From: JAJPJX01 sp964568355
GTDB taxonomy: Bacteria; Acidobacteriota; Terriglobia; Bryobacterales; Bryobacteraceae
Direction: 5' to 3'
Assembly (NCBI GenBank): GCA_964568355.1
Contig: CAZMRK010000329.1
Span: 1-7,247 of the forward strand
Length of the DNA stretch: 7,247 nucleotides
The notes under the pieces are model-generated. The model searched no databases. It saw only the letters and a program-made list of their open reading frames with translations, and had not been told where the DNA came from. Both the position numbers and the translations under genes were made by a program. This document shows positions 7,188 to 7,247 of this stretch, in pieces (within the stretch, counting starts at the first letter, position 1; the number at the start of each line of letters is the position of its first letter).

Positions 7188-7219
7188 CCTCCGGGATACC
7201 CCTCCTCGCACTGAGGAGG
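7188..7219 (-). promoter_or_regulatory. Leader hairpin sequestering the receptor gene's Shine-Dalgarno
   Basis: Read on the minus strand, CCTCCTC (7219-7213), loop AGTGC, then GAGGAGG (7207-7201) form a perfect 7-bp, five-base-loop hairpin. GAGGAGG is the best Shine-Dalgarno for this gene but lies 13 bases before ATG 7187, which is rather far; a second GGAGG (7192-7188) directly abuts the ATG with no spacing. CCTCCTC has the same core as the 16S rRNA anti-Shine-Dalgarno and can pair with either site. This suggests translational control, though the promoter and the rest of the leader are outside the window. Confidence 0.45.
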
Positions 7220-7247
7220 ATATCCGTAAGTAGCCGGAGCAACAATA

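Noticed and set aside
7188..7211. GTG at 7211 as the receptor start
   Set aside because: It would add MRGGVSRR before an already complete signal peptide, has no purine-rich ribosome site upstream and lies in a hairpin loop.
6453..7214. 253-codon plus-strand open frame opposite the 5' part of the receptor gene
   Set aside because: The minus strand has unmistakable signal peptide, regulatory and plug domains over the same bases; the plus frame shows low-complexity composition and no recognisable motif.
1..7247. CRISPR array, tRNA/rRNA gene, transposase, toxin-antitoxin or defence module
   Set aside because: No regularly spaced repeats, no RNA-gene signatures and no matching protein motifs were found; nearly all bases are explained by the five genes.

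Overview
The window is GC-rich and densely coded. Its character points to an Acidobacteriota genome, most likely a Bryobacter/Solibacter-type soil bacterium. Three things suggest this: a very large Oar-like TonB-dependent receptor with the LPLNGRNF and NNYLLDG signatures that are strongly expanded in that phylum; a short palindromic element whose core reads as SPLPDGRGSV in one frame, a pattern I recall from acidobacterial genomes; and tightly overlapping genes with GTG starts. The assignment is inferred from the sequence alone.

Layout. Positions 2-3857 on the plus strand hold four consecutive genes that overlap by 4, 32 and 20 bases and so look like one translationally coupled operon. They are: (1) the C-terminal 335 residues of a larger uncharacterised protein, cut by the window edge; (2) a HpcH/HpaI-family class II aldolase; (3) a 12-segment major facilitator superfamily permease of the anion:cation symporter/sugar-acid type; (4) a small secreted protein of unknown function with an Ig-like beta-sandwich region. 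Gene 4 ends inside a REP-like imperfect palindrome (3847-3903). A second inverted repeat (3900-3925) shares its edge with the first and probably terminates transcription coming from the opposite side.

Positions 7187-3930 on the minus strand hold one convergent gene: a complete Oar-like TonB-dependent outer-membrane receptor with signal peptide, carboxypeptidase-regulatory-like domain, plug and barrel. A perfect 7-bp hairpin in its leader buries the main Shine-Dalgarno sequence. The last 28 bases (7220-7247) hold nothing I can name.

How the genes may work together: an aldolase that cleaves 2-keto-3-deoxy acids or similar hydroxy-oxo acids, beside an inner-membrane permease for organic or sugar acids, suggests uptake and breakdown of a carboxylic-acid substrate. 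The two uncharacterised proteins may act on the substrate earlier, and gene 4 appears to be exported. The TonB receptor could bring a polymer or oligomer across the outer membrane, but it is on the other strand and the link is only proximity. I see no CRISPR array, RNA gene, transposase, phage gene or defence system, and no strong case for a wholly new system. The most interesting features are the regulatory and repeat structures and the two uncharacterised proteins.
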